From Sphingomonadaceae bacterium (GTDB taxonomy: Bacteria; Pseudomonadota; Alphaproteobacteria; Sphingomonadales; Sphingomonadaceae), in assembly GCA_019239785.1 (NCBI GenBank), contig JAFAZM010000257.1:1-9800 (forward strand): a stretch of 9,800 nt of DNA. The letters run 5' to 3'. Of the stretch, positions 1 to 6,600 are shown piece after piece. A program made the translations under genes and the position numbers. Positions within the stretch are counted from its first letter, which is position 1; each line of letters opens with the position of its first letter. The notes under the pieces are model-generated. The model saw only the letters and a list, made by a program, of their open reading frames with translations. It did not search any database and was not told the DNA's origin.

Positions 1-38
1 GCGGCCGCGCCGAGGCGGCCGATCTTCTGTCCACTCAT
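1..38 (-). CDS. N-terminus of an unidentified gene, running off the left edge
   Basis: An ATG at 36-38 opens a minus-strand frame that reads MSGQKIGRLGAA and then leaves the window. A GGGGA sequence lies 6 nt upstream of this ATG, which is good ribosome-binding-site spacing; the in-frame ATG at 42-44 abuts the same motif and is therefore less likely. Only 12 codons are visible, so no family can be assigned. The reading rests on start codon, Shine-Dalgarno spacing and open frame alone. Confidence 0.35.
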   Translation of the reverse strand, partial: MSGQKIGRLGAA

Positions 39-100
39 GATCATTCCCCACTCTGTCCACTGGGCCGGGCGCGAGCTTGCGCACGGCCGAGTCGCAGGCT

Positions 101-120
101 CTCACCTGCTGGTGAGCAGG
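101..120. other. Two overlapping, mutually exclusive small hairpins
   Basis: CTCACC (101-106) pairs with GGTGAG (111-116). CCTGCT (105-110) pairs with AGCAGG (115-120). The two 6-bp stems share bases and cannot form together. The site lies in the 138-bp space between the yqgE stop and the partial gene at the left edge. No T-run follows on either strand, so a standard intrinsic terminator is not supported. It may sit in the leader of the left-edge gene. Confidence 0.35.
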
Positions 121-182
121 ATGTGACTTGTTGTAGTTAAGGCTTCAGTGACAATCACTTAGGCGGAAATACGGCAGCGCGC

Positions 183-743
183 TCAGGCGGTCCCATATTC
201 CGCGGTCAGCAGCCGTGAATCGATGCCCGCCGCCTGGAAAGCGGCGGCCCAGCGGGTGTCGACGTCGCAGCCGTAGAGCAGCTTTTCATCGCCGACTGTT
301 GCAAACCAGCCATGGCGTGCAAGCTCCTGCTCGAGCTGTCCCGGCCCCCAGCCGGCATAGCCCAATGCCGCGACCCAGCGACTCGGCCCCTTCCCGTCCG
401 CGATCGCGCGCAAGATGTCGATCGTCGCCGACAGCACCCAGCGCTGGCCGACATAGACGCTCTCGCCGCCGCTCCAGTCCGGCGTGTGCAGGATGAAGCC
501 GCGCTGCGGCTCGACCGGCCCGCCGAGATGGATCGGCACGTTCGGCGCTTCGCCCGGCGCGATGTCGAGCTGCTTCAGCAGGTCGTGGAAGCCGAGCCGC
601 GGTACCACCCGGCCGAGCCCGATCCCGAGCGCCCCTTCCTCGTCATGCACGCACATCGCGATCACCGCCTTCTCGAAGCGCGGATCGCCGATGCCCGGCA
701 TCGCGAGGAGGAACTGGCCGCTCAGGAAACGCGGAGCATCCAT
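183..743 (-). CDS. yqgE: YqgE/AlgH family protein (DUF179)
   Basis: The 186-residue product matches the YqgE/AlgH family over its full length, and the length is normal for that family. The N-terminus has the family pattern LSGQFLLAMPGIGDPRFEKA (about residues 7-26), followed by an H-x-x-x-GALG segment. The middle shows HLGGPVEPQRGFILH, and the C-terminal half has ALGYAGWGPGQLEQEL, the family's most recognisable block. The family is cytoplasmic. It was linked to alginate regulation in Pseudomonas, but its biochemical role is unresolved. I chose the ATG at 743 over an upstream in-frame TTG at 779 because homology begins there and a promoter-like element overlaps the extension. No Shine-Dalgarno sequence precedes 743, which fits a leaderless message. 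The gene looks intact and transcribed alone. Confidence 0.92.
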   Translation of the reverse strand: MDAPRFLSGQFLLAMPGIGDPRFEKAVIAMCVHDEEGALGIGLGRVVPRLGFHDLLKQLDIAPGEAPNVPIHLGGPVEPQRGFILHTPDWSGGESVYVGQRWVLSATIDILRAIADGKGPSRWVAALGYAGWGPGQLEQELARHGWFATVGDEKLLYGCDVDTRWAAAFQAAGIDSRLLTAEYGTA

Positions 744-749
744 GGGGCT

Positions 750-779
750 GCTATAGGCGTGTCGCGCGGGAGCGGGCAA
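750..779 (-). promoter_or_regulatory. Candidate promoter of yqgE giving a leaderless mRNA
   Basis: Read on the minus strand, TTGCCC (774-779) and TATAGC (750-755) are separated by 18 nt and each match 4 of 6 bases of the sigma-70 consensus. Transcription starting about 7 nt past the -10 would begin at or next to the ATG at 743, and no ribosome-binding site lies between. This is a visual consensus match only. Confidence 0.35.
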
Positions 780-913
780 TCGCTGTGGGGCTGTGATGCG
801 ACGGATCGCAGCCGGTGGTGCGGGCCAGTGGCGGAAGCGGGCCGCTCCGCCGGGTGTCTCTTATTTTACTGTCTCAGCTACAGGGATGCACTCCATGGAG
901 ATGTCAGCCTGGC

Positions 914-939
914 CAATTAGTCCGCTGTCACGATAATTC
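914..939. repeat. Degenerate copy D of the TTACGGTGACAGTGCA-type repeat
   Basis: This 26-nt stretch aligns without gaps to 2295-2320 (copy B), with about 21 of 26 identities, including CAATTA at one end and CTGTCAC and TAATTC at the other. It lies just past the stop of the 943-1464 gene, in the same orientation as copies B and C. On the minus strand it is followed by GGCCAGGCT, the same nine bases found after the start of the RAYT relic at 2330-2406. It may therefore mark another decayed RAYT unit, although no further homology is visible. Confidence 0.5.
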
Positions 940-942
940 CCA

Positions 943-1464
943 CTAGTGTTCGTTGGGTGAGGCAAACAGCCCGGTTTGGGTCACAAGTACGTATTCTCCG
1001 GCAAAACAGCCTGGACATTGTCGATGGTATGATAATATTCCTCTTTGTCGCGAGAACAAGAATTCCACAGATTGCTCCTCGCTTGACCGACACAAGATCT
1101 TTATTGTTCGATCCTGCGATAGCTCAGGCGAATCCATCACGCGACACTGATTGCCCCCTGCCGTCCAAGAGGACGCGACGCCCTCTCGAGGCACTGCGAC
1201 CCGAAGTACTGATGAAAAACAATGGAATTGAGCATCGGCGCATGAATATATCGGTCCGCCGAATTCACTCAAGAAACGTCTCGGCCCAAGAATGCCGGGC
1301 CCTCCGAATGTTACTCGATTCTGGGTCATCTCATAAACTTCGGTCAGCCCGTTGTCTCTAGCGCGGTACCCAATAAACTGCTGAGGGGGATCGCCAAGGG
1401 CGAGGGCATGGCATGAGGCGAGCATCAGGACCAAGCCAACCGCATTTCGAAGTCTAATGGCCAT
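943..1464 (-). CDS. Small cysteine-rich probable lipoprotein, candidate second immunity protein
   Basis: The 173-residue product belongs to no family I recognise. It starts with MAIRLRNAVGLVLMLASCHA: a positively charged n-region, a hydrophobic stretch and a LASC lipobox (Cys18). It is therefore probably a lipoprotein, or at least exported. Further cysteines lie at 75, 82, 107, 125, 150 and 153, an even number that suits periplasmic disulfides. Residues 107-166 follow the same pattern as the protein at 2523-3191: C-x17-C, F-x-F-x-R-x-RGI, then two close cysteines, Tyr-x-Leu and GL. I chose ATG 1464 because AGAGG lies about 9 nt upstream and the signal peptide begins there; the open frame runs on to 1587 without good support. 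GC is about 42-50% in sampled lines, below the flanking genes. By paralogy it may be an immunity protein for a related Rhs tip. That is inference. Confidence 0.7.
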   Translation of the reverse strand: MAIRLRNAVGLVLMLASCHALALGDPPQQFIGYRARDNGLTEVYEMTQNRVTFGGPGILGPRRFLSEFGGPIYSCADAQFHCFSSVLRVAVPREGVASSWTAGGNQCRVMDSPELSQDRTIKILCRSSEEQSVEFLFSRQRGILSYHRQCPGCFAGEYVLVTQTGLFASPNEH

Positions 1465-1486
1465 AAAATAAACCTCTGGCCGCATT

Positions 1487-1514
1487 GTTATAAGGAAATT
1501 GGTGAGTAACCCAA
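1487..1514 (-). promoter_or_regulatory. Candidate sigma-70-type promoter for the 943-1464 gene
   Basis: On the minus strand TTGGGT (1509-1514) and TATAAC (1487-1492) are 16 nt apart. The predicted start of transcription would leave a leader of roughly 15 nt carrying the AGAGG ribosome-binding site before ATG 1464. If real, this gene is expressed independently of the Rhs operon. Confidence 0.35.
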
Positions 1515-1582
1515 TTGAATCTGTCAGGGTCTCTTCTAAAGATCCCGATGAATGCTTCGTCCACATGCCCACAATGAATACA

Positions 1583-1603
1583 TTCAATTACGGTGACAGT
1601 GCA
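1583..1603. repeat. Repeat copy A, left end of the RAYT unit
   Basis: Reads TTCAATTACGGTGACAGTGCA on the plus strand. Bases 1586-1603 are the exact reverse complement of 2302-2319. It overlaps the transposase stop codon (TAA at 1588-1590), so the repeat supplies the last few codons of the gene. Confidence 0.75.
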
Positions 1604-2262
1604 CTATTTTCCCTCGGCCGTCGCCCTCGCTTGGCAGGCGCCAGGGTCCTGCCGCTGTCGCGCTCGAGCCGTTCGGTGAAGGCTGCGCTGCCGAGCGGCC
1701 TGCCGATCGTCTCGGCGCGGCGCAGACGGAGCGATGCTTCCTCATCCTCGCCAGCCGCAATCAATGCGCCGAAGTCCGGATAGCGCGCGGCGACGGCCGC
1801 AGTCGCCGTCAAGCCGTCGTCGGCGCCGAGTTGCGCATGCAGGCTCGACCAGCGCCAGTCGACGGCCCTGCGGACGAGCCGCGCCCGCACCGGATTGAGC
1901 GCGACGTAGCGAAGCGCCGCACCGAGATGCGCCTCGTCCATCGCCACGCAACCGAACCGCCCCTGCCAGAAATGACCCGTGCGCTTCAGCCTGGCGTGGA
2001 CGGCCCCGGCATAGCGGCGGTGCACCGGCGCCAGCGTGCGGCGGATGCCGTCCGGATCGGAGGGGACGAGGATCAGGTGGACATGGTTCGGCATCAGCAC
2101 CCAGGCCCAGATCTCGACTCCCACGGCAGCCGCATGCGTGGCGAGCAGGTCGCGGTAGAGTGCGTAATCGGCGTCGCTGAAGAAGGTGGTTGCCCGACCG
2201 TTGCCGCGCTGGGTCACATGATGAGGATGTCCGGGGAACACGGCGCGGGCGAGGCGGGCCAT
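1588..2262 (-). CDS. REP-associated tyrosine transposase (RAYT, TnpA_REP / Y1 family)
   Basis: The 224-residue product is a full-length single-strand DNA transposase of the IS200-like RAYT group. The N-terminus MARLARAVFPGHPHHVTQRG is typical. The HUH metal-binding motif is His60-Val-His62 within LMPNHVHLIL, followed by GHFWQGRF (residues 96-103). The helix LRYVALNPVRARLV carries Tyr119, the expected nucleophile. Family members bind and cleave REP-type hairpin repeats and are usually single-copy domesticated genes, not active insertion sequences. The reading frame is intact, with no obvious Shine-Dalgarno sequence before ATG 2262. The basic C-terminal tail (KRGRRPREN) is also common in the group. 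It sits between two related small lipoprotein genes, which it appears to have separated. Base composition is high-GC, unlike the adjoining low-GC genes. Confidence 0.92.
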   Translation of the reverse strand: MARLARAVFPGHPHHVTQRGNGRATTFFSDADYALYRDLLATHAAAVGVEIWAWVLMPNHVHLILVPSDPDGIRRTLAPVHRRYAGAVHARLKRTGHFWQGRFGCVAMDEAHLGAALRYVALNPVRARLVRRAVDWRWSSLHAQLGADDGLTATAAVAARYPDFGALIAAGEDEEASLRLRRAETIGRPLGSAAFTERLERDSGRTLAPAKRGRRPRENSALSP

Positions 2263-2294
2263 GTGCAGAGGCTAGGCCTCATCGATCAGCATGT

Positions 2295-2332
2295 CAATTA
2301 ATGCACTGTCACCGTAATTCACCGTAATTGAA
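2295..2332. repeat. Repeat copy B with internal partial duplication, right end of the RAYT unit
   Basis: Contains TGCACTGTCACCGTAATT (2302-2319), the exact inverse of copy A, directly followed by a second CACCGTAATTGAA (2320-2332). The CACCGTAATT segment is thus present twice in tandem. The duplication may record a replacement or insertion event at this end. Confidence 0.75.
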
Positions 2333-2406
2333 CTCCTGCTCGCGCCGATTGCCGCGCTGACGTGATGCGGTATGCCTGGAAGGACGATGCGGGAGAGCCT
2401 GGCCAT
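2330..2406 (-). pseudogene. RAYT relic: N-terminal fragment of an older transposase copy
   Basis: From ATG 2404-2406 the minus strand encodes MARLSRIVLPGIPHHV, which aligns with the N-terminus of the intact RAYT (MARLARAVFPGHPHHV). The frame is then broken. Restoring about 4 nt after the HHV codons yields TQRGNRREQEF, the expected continuation, whereas the actual frame reads SAAIGAS. The fragment stops at 2330 where repeat copy B begins. Repeat copy C lies 43 nt upstream of its start codon, the same arrangement as copy B before the intact gene. This was probably an earlier RAYT unit truncated when the present one inserted. Confidence 0.75.
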
Positions 2407-2448
2407 TGTGGCAGGCTAATGATACCTGGGCGAGAATAGAGGGGCTAT

Positions 2449-2465
2449 TGCACGTGTCACCGTAA
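2449..2465. repeat. Repeat copy C
   Basis: Reads TGCACGTGTCACCGTAA, identical to the core of copy B except for one extra G after TGCAC. It has the same orientation as B and lies upstream of the RAYT relic start codon at 2406. Confidence 0.7.
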
Positions 2466-2519
2466 CCACGCGCCCGCCCTTGCCGCCGCCTCCGCCAACA
2501 GCGTGCGATAGAGAATCCC
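2466..2519 (-). pseudogene. Second RAYT relic (short internal fragment)
   Basis: The minus strand encodes GILYRTLLAEAAARAGAW, which aligns with the RAYT segment LYRDLLATHAAAVGVEIW (residues 35-52 of the intact protein). The match is LYR-x-LLA-x-x-AA followed by a Gly and a Trp. The fragment begins 3 nt after the stop codon of the 2523-3191 gene and ends exactly where repeat copy C starts. Eighteen residues is short, so chance similarity is possible, but position and context favour a third, oldest RAYT insertion. Confidence 0.5.
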
Positions 2520-2522
2520 GAC

Positions 2523-3191
2523 TCAAACTCCTCTCAGCCCCATGTAGGCCACCATCTCGCGGGATAACAGGCCTTGCGGATCTTCCAGCCTATAGGTGCA
2601 GATCGAACGCCCACAAAAGTCTTGGAACTGTGTAATGCCCCGTTCCCTGTCGAACGAGAAGGTGAGTGTGTAATTCTGACTAGCGCACGTTACCAGCATT
2701 TCCGCATTGGATGTCTCCGCGCCTACTCGGCTTGTACATGTAAAGTCTCTGCTAGCGTGGCGTAGGTGCCACTGCTCGTTCGGCGCCGCGTCGAATGGAA
2801 GCGATATGGGCAGGAAATCCACCCTTATTTCACGCTCTCCGTTTAGCACTAAGCCACTCATACCGCCCGCAATATCTTGCGAGAAATTGCCACTAACCGG
2901 CGTGCCCGGTTCATGCTCGACCGCCAAGAGCTCATTCCGCCGCCTCACAAGGGGATAGAGGAAGAAGACTAGGCCTGGGCTGTCCGCTCGGTGTGTCGTT
3001 TCAGAATATCTGATGTAAGGAGAGCGAACCGCAGGTCCGCGGAGGTGCGGTAAATCGGCCAACTCGCCGTGCGCAGAAGTCTGCTGATTCACGTCATTTC
3101 CAACGGCGCTATCACTGGCAACACCACACGCGGCAACCATCGCCAAGAGTACCAGTGGTGCGATGTCATTAATGGTGATTATAGCCGTCAT
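2523..3191 (-). CDS. Probable lipoprotein overlapping the Rhs gene; candidate immunity protein
   Basis: The 222-residue product is not a family I recognise. Its first 22 residues form a hydrophobic stretch ending in VAAC (Cys22), an acceptable lipobox. The n-region lacks Lys or Arg, so the signal is weaker than in the 943-1464 protein. After a Ser/Asn/Gln-rich linker comes a globular part with cysteines 152, 169, 193 and 198. Its C-terminal pattern (C-x16-C, F-x-F-x-R-x-RGI, C-x4-C, Tyr-x-Leu, GL; residues 152-208) parallels the 943-1464 protein. The start at 3191 lies 23 nt inside the 3' end of the Rhs gene in another frame, with no strong Shine-Dalgarno sequence, which suggests translational coupling. 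The frame is open further upstream to 3305, but that part would overlap the HEGAH region. The position directly behind an Rhs tip is where cognate immunity genes sit. Immunity is inferred, and GC is low like the Rhs tip. Confidence 0.7.
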   Translation of the reverse strand: MTAIITINDIAPLVLLAMVAACGVASDSAVGNDVNQQTSAHGELADLPHLRGPAVRSPYIRYSETTHRADSPGLVFFLYPLVRRRNELLAVEHEPGTPVSGNFSQDIAGGMSGLVLNGEREIRVDFLPISLPFDAAPNEQWHLRHASRDFTCTSRVGAETSNAEMLVTCASQNYTLTFSFDRERGITQFQDFCGRSICTYRLEDPQGLLSREMVAYMGLRGV

Positions 3192-3696
3192 AGAGAATTC
3201 GCCCGAGATAATCGTAGGAGTTCTGATGCATGTCGTTGAAATTAGTGACGCCTCGAATGGCAGACTGCAGGGCGGCGTCGGCCAATGTACCATGCGCGCC
3301 TTCATGAATCAAAGTCCCTCCTAAGCCAGCGTCGTTCTGCCGTAAGCCCTCGGTTGTGATTGAGATTCTTACGCCGTTAGGGTCGCCCACGTGGCCCACC
3401 GTAGAAGCATAGCAACACGGTCGCCCAGTGTTCGCGTTCAGGGGGGAATCACCCCCGTAGCTAACGTCTGCAGCTATCAATGACTCTGCTATTGCCCCTG
3501 CGGTAGTAAATCTAGTGACGGTGTTATCATGGCTATCTCTTGCCTGAAGGCCTACTCTTCTGTTTGGGTTGAATAGCAGCCGATTTACAGATCTAGTATA
3601 TATTCGATTGGCTCTATCCAAGGCCCGGGCACTCAGATTATTTGGGTGATCTATGTGGCAGGTTACGCTCCTTTGGTCTTGGTTGCGGACACAACT
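3169..3696 (-). other. Variable Rhs tip: putative zinc metallopeptidase toxin domain
   Basis: This marks the 175-residue segment after DPTGL plus the stop codon. It begins with SCVRNQDQRS, holds a Cys-Cys pair in GRPCCYAS, then the HEGAH motif encoded at 3292-3306, and ends in a Tyr-rich stretch (SYDYLGRILYDGY). The HExxH pattern with a preceding hydrophobic GTLI is typical of zincins. Polymorphic toxins are known to carry zincin tips, but I cannot name a specific toxin family from sequence alone. Confidence 0.6.
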
Positions 3697-6600
3697 GAGC
3701 CCGGTGGGATCGTTCTGATTAATCGGATCATCTCCAACATAGTCATAAAGATTGAATCGATCTTTGTACCCCACCGGGTCCGTCTGCATGAACCGCCCGA
3801 GCGTGGGCGAGTAGATGCGGGCCTTGTAATAATACATGCCGAGTTCGGAGAGCCAGGCCTGGCCGGTATATTGGAACCGGCCCGTATTGCCGGCGCCGGG
3901 GATGCCGTATTCGTCGTAGGTGTCGACCGAGAGGACGTTAGCGGCGGCGTCGGTGATGGCGATGATCGAGCCCTGGTGGTCGGTGGCCAGCAGGTGGGGC
4001 GCTGTGAGCCCGTCGCCATCGTAGCTCACCACCGGCACGTCCGAGCCGACCCAATGGGCATAGCGATGGGTCATCGCGCCGGTGCCGTCAAATTCGGCGA
4101 CCAGCGCATCGCCGTCGTAGAGGAACTGGGTCGTGGTGCTGCCGCTCGTGACCTGGAAAAGCCGGCCGAGCGGATCGTAGCTGAGCGTCGCATTGTGCAG
4201 CCCGCTCGCACCCACCAGCCGGTTTTCCACGTCGTAGAGAAAGCTGGTCGATCCATCCGAGGTCAAATTGCCGTTGGCATCGTAGGCGAAGCTTGCGCCG
4301 CCGGCCGCACTGTATTGGTTGAGCCCGTTGGTCGTATAGGCCCGGTTCACCGCATAATGGCCCGTCCAGGCATAGGCATCGTTGTCGTTGCTGACGGAGG
4401 TCAGCTGGCCGGCCGGATTGTAGGCATAGGTCGAGCCGATCGAGCCGGCGCCGCTGCCGAAATAACGGATCTCCCCGCTCCGCCGCTGGATGAGGTCGTA
4501 GCTGTAGACCGTCGATCCGAACGAGGAGAAGGCGCCGAACGCGGTATAGTGGCCGTAGCGGAGCGCGGTGGCGCTGCCCTGCAGCAGCCCCGTCGGCCGG
4601 CTCGCCCCGTCATAGAGGGTCGTGAAATAGACATTGTCCGGATGGGTGATCCGCGTGCGGTTGCCGGCCGCATCATATTGATAGGCCAATGTGCGGGTCG
4701 TGCCGCCCATGTTGGTGCTGCTCGAAGCGAGCCGGCCGAACCCGTCATAGACGTTGGTGATCCCCTCCCCGGTCGCCGAGTCGAAGCGGGCGTAGAGCTG
4801 CGCGTTCCGGAGGTCGTAGCCGTAATAGACGGGGCGGCGCTGGGCGGGGGCCAGGTCCGTGTCCTGGCGCTGCGTGTCGATGCTCTTCACCGTCACGCGA
4901 TTGAGGGCGTCGTATTGATAGTTGATCGTCGAGCCGTCGCGCTTCCTGAGGCTCGTCCGGTTGCCGACCAGGTCGTAGCCATAGGCCTCATAGTCGGCGG
5001 CATTGACTGCGCCGGCCGTGGCAAGCGCGGTGGCAGGCGTGGAATCGTCGAACGCCGTCGCGCGCTGGGACGGGGCCAGGCCGGACGGGAAGGTCCAGCG
5101 ATCCTGCCGCCCGCGGCCGTCATAATGAAGCTCGGCCCGGTTGCCGTTGCCGTCGATCACCGTCGTGACCTGGCCGTTCAGATTATAGGCCCAGGTCGCC
5201 TCGGTGCCTTCCGCATTGCTGTGCAGGCCCTGGCGTAGCTGCAGCCGCTGGCCGGCCGCGTCGTAGATGTTCTGCGTGATCCGGTCCGGGCCGAAATCAC
5301 CGGCGCCCGTGCCCTGTACCCCAAGTGCGCAGGCGTCGACCTGCTGCGTCGCGAACACGGCCGGGTTCATCCGGTGCGCCTCGCACTGGAGCTGCCCGCG
5401 ATCGTCGAACGATCGCTCGACGAGACTGTAGGGGGTGCTGTCGGCCGCGGACAAGGTCTGGCGGACCGGATTGCGGCGGCTGTCGTAGCTCGTCGCCGTC
5501 TGGCGCAGGAGCATCAGCGTCGCGCTGTCCGGGCTTGGGATCGTGCCGGTCTCAACCAGCACCGGCTTGTCGTCGGCATCGCGATAGGTGGTGCGGGTGG
5601 CGAGCCGGGTCCCGTCGGGCGCCGCGGGCCCGATCTCCCAGGTCTTGCGGCCATAGGCGTCGTAGCGATTGTAGGTGGCGTCGTCGCTGCCCGGCAGCGG
5701 CCCGTCCGTGGAGAGCAGGCGGCCGGCGGCGTCGTAACTGTAGGCGGTGGTCAGCGTGGTTCCCGTCGCCGGATCGTACTGGCTGACGCTCGCCGGCAGC
5801 AGCGAGCTGCCCCGGCCCGTATAGTCGTAGAGGGTCTGGATCGGCGCGCTCGTCGTGCAGCTCGCCCCGGTGTCGGCGCAGATCCGCATCGCGCTCGGGC
5901 GGCTGATCCCGGTCGAGCTCTCATAGACGATCGACGTCCTGCGCCGCACGCCGTTCTGGTCGGCCGGATCGATCTGCTCGGTGAGCTGCCCGGTCGGCAG
6001 GCCGCCCAGCGTCGCGGCATAGACATAGTCGGTCCGCCGGCCCAGAGCGTCCTGCGACCAGGTCGGCCGGTAGCACAATACGCGGGAGCAGCCCTCGCTC
6101 GGGTCGGTCGGGAAATGCGCGGTCTCGATGATGTCCGGCGAGGCCGGATCGGGCTGCCCGTTGACCAGCCTCGCGCGCGTCCGCCGCCAGTTGAGGTTGC
6201 CGTAATCGTCATAGGAGATCGTGACCGAGTTCCCCTCCGGATAGGTCACCTGGTAGGTGCGGAAGAGCTCGTCGACCAGATAGGTGGTGTGGCGCCCGAT
6301 CGAATCCGTCATCTGGGTGACGACGTTGCGCGGCTGGCTGAGCTCGCCATGCTGCGCGATCTCGTAGACCTGGCTGTAGCCGTTCGGCCCCGTCACGGTG
6401 ACGCGGTCGAAGAGATAGGCGAACGGAACCGGCGAGCCGCGCAGATTCGTGTAGGCGTAGGTCCATTGCACCCCGTCCCGAGTCACCGAGCCGACGACGT
6501 CCGCGCCGCTCTGGTTGACGATCTGGGATGCCGGCGCCGTCTCGCCGGGGAGCTGGGTCGATCCGGCGGAAACCTGGAGATCCACGCCGAGCCCGTTGGC

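Larger units (their letters stand above)
1583..2332 (-). mobile_element. RAYT transposase unit bounded by inverted copies of a short repeat
   Basis: The intact transposase gene (1588-2262) is flanked by two copies of the same sequence in opposite orientation: TTCAATTACGGTGACAGTGCA at 1583-1603, and its inverse at 2302-2319 with a partial second copy to 2332. The 18-nt core is identical at both ends. The left copy overlaps the last codons and stop of the gene, and the right copy ends about 39 nt before the start codon. Whether these are the functional ends is inferred from symmetry; no target-site duplication was recognised. A GAGGC-TAG-GCCTC hairpin (2268-2280) lies just upstream of the start codon. 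Confidence 0.6.

Noticed and set aside
143..158. Possible further copy of the TTACGGTGACAGTGCA repeat (TTCAGTGACAATCAC)
   Set aside because: Only the CAGTGACA-like centre resembles the repeat. The flanks do not align and no RAYT-like sequence is nearby.
1465..1587. 41-codon N-terminal extension of the 943-1464 gene
   Set aside because: A signal peptide and a well-spaced AGAGG site mark the internal ATG at 1464, and the extension covers a promoter-like element.
3192..3305. Upstream extension of the candidate immunity gene into the Rhs tip
   Set aside because: The extension reads the HEGAH coding region in another frame, shows no signal or homology, and would bury the hydrophobic lipobox segment in the middle of the protein.
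3646..5238. Long plus-strand open frame of 530 codons opposite the Rhs gene
   Set aside because: Same reason: shadow composition, no recognisable motif, and the opposite strand encodes conserved YD repeats throughout.
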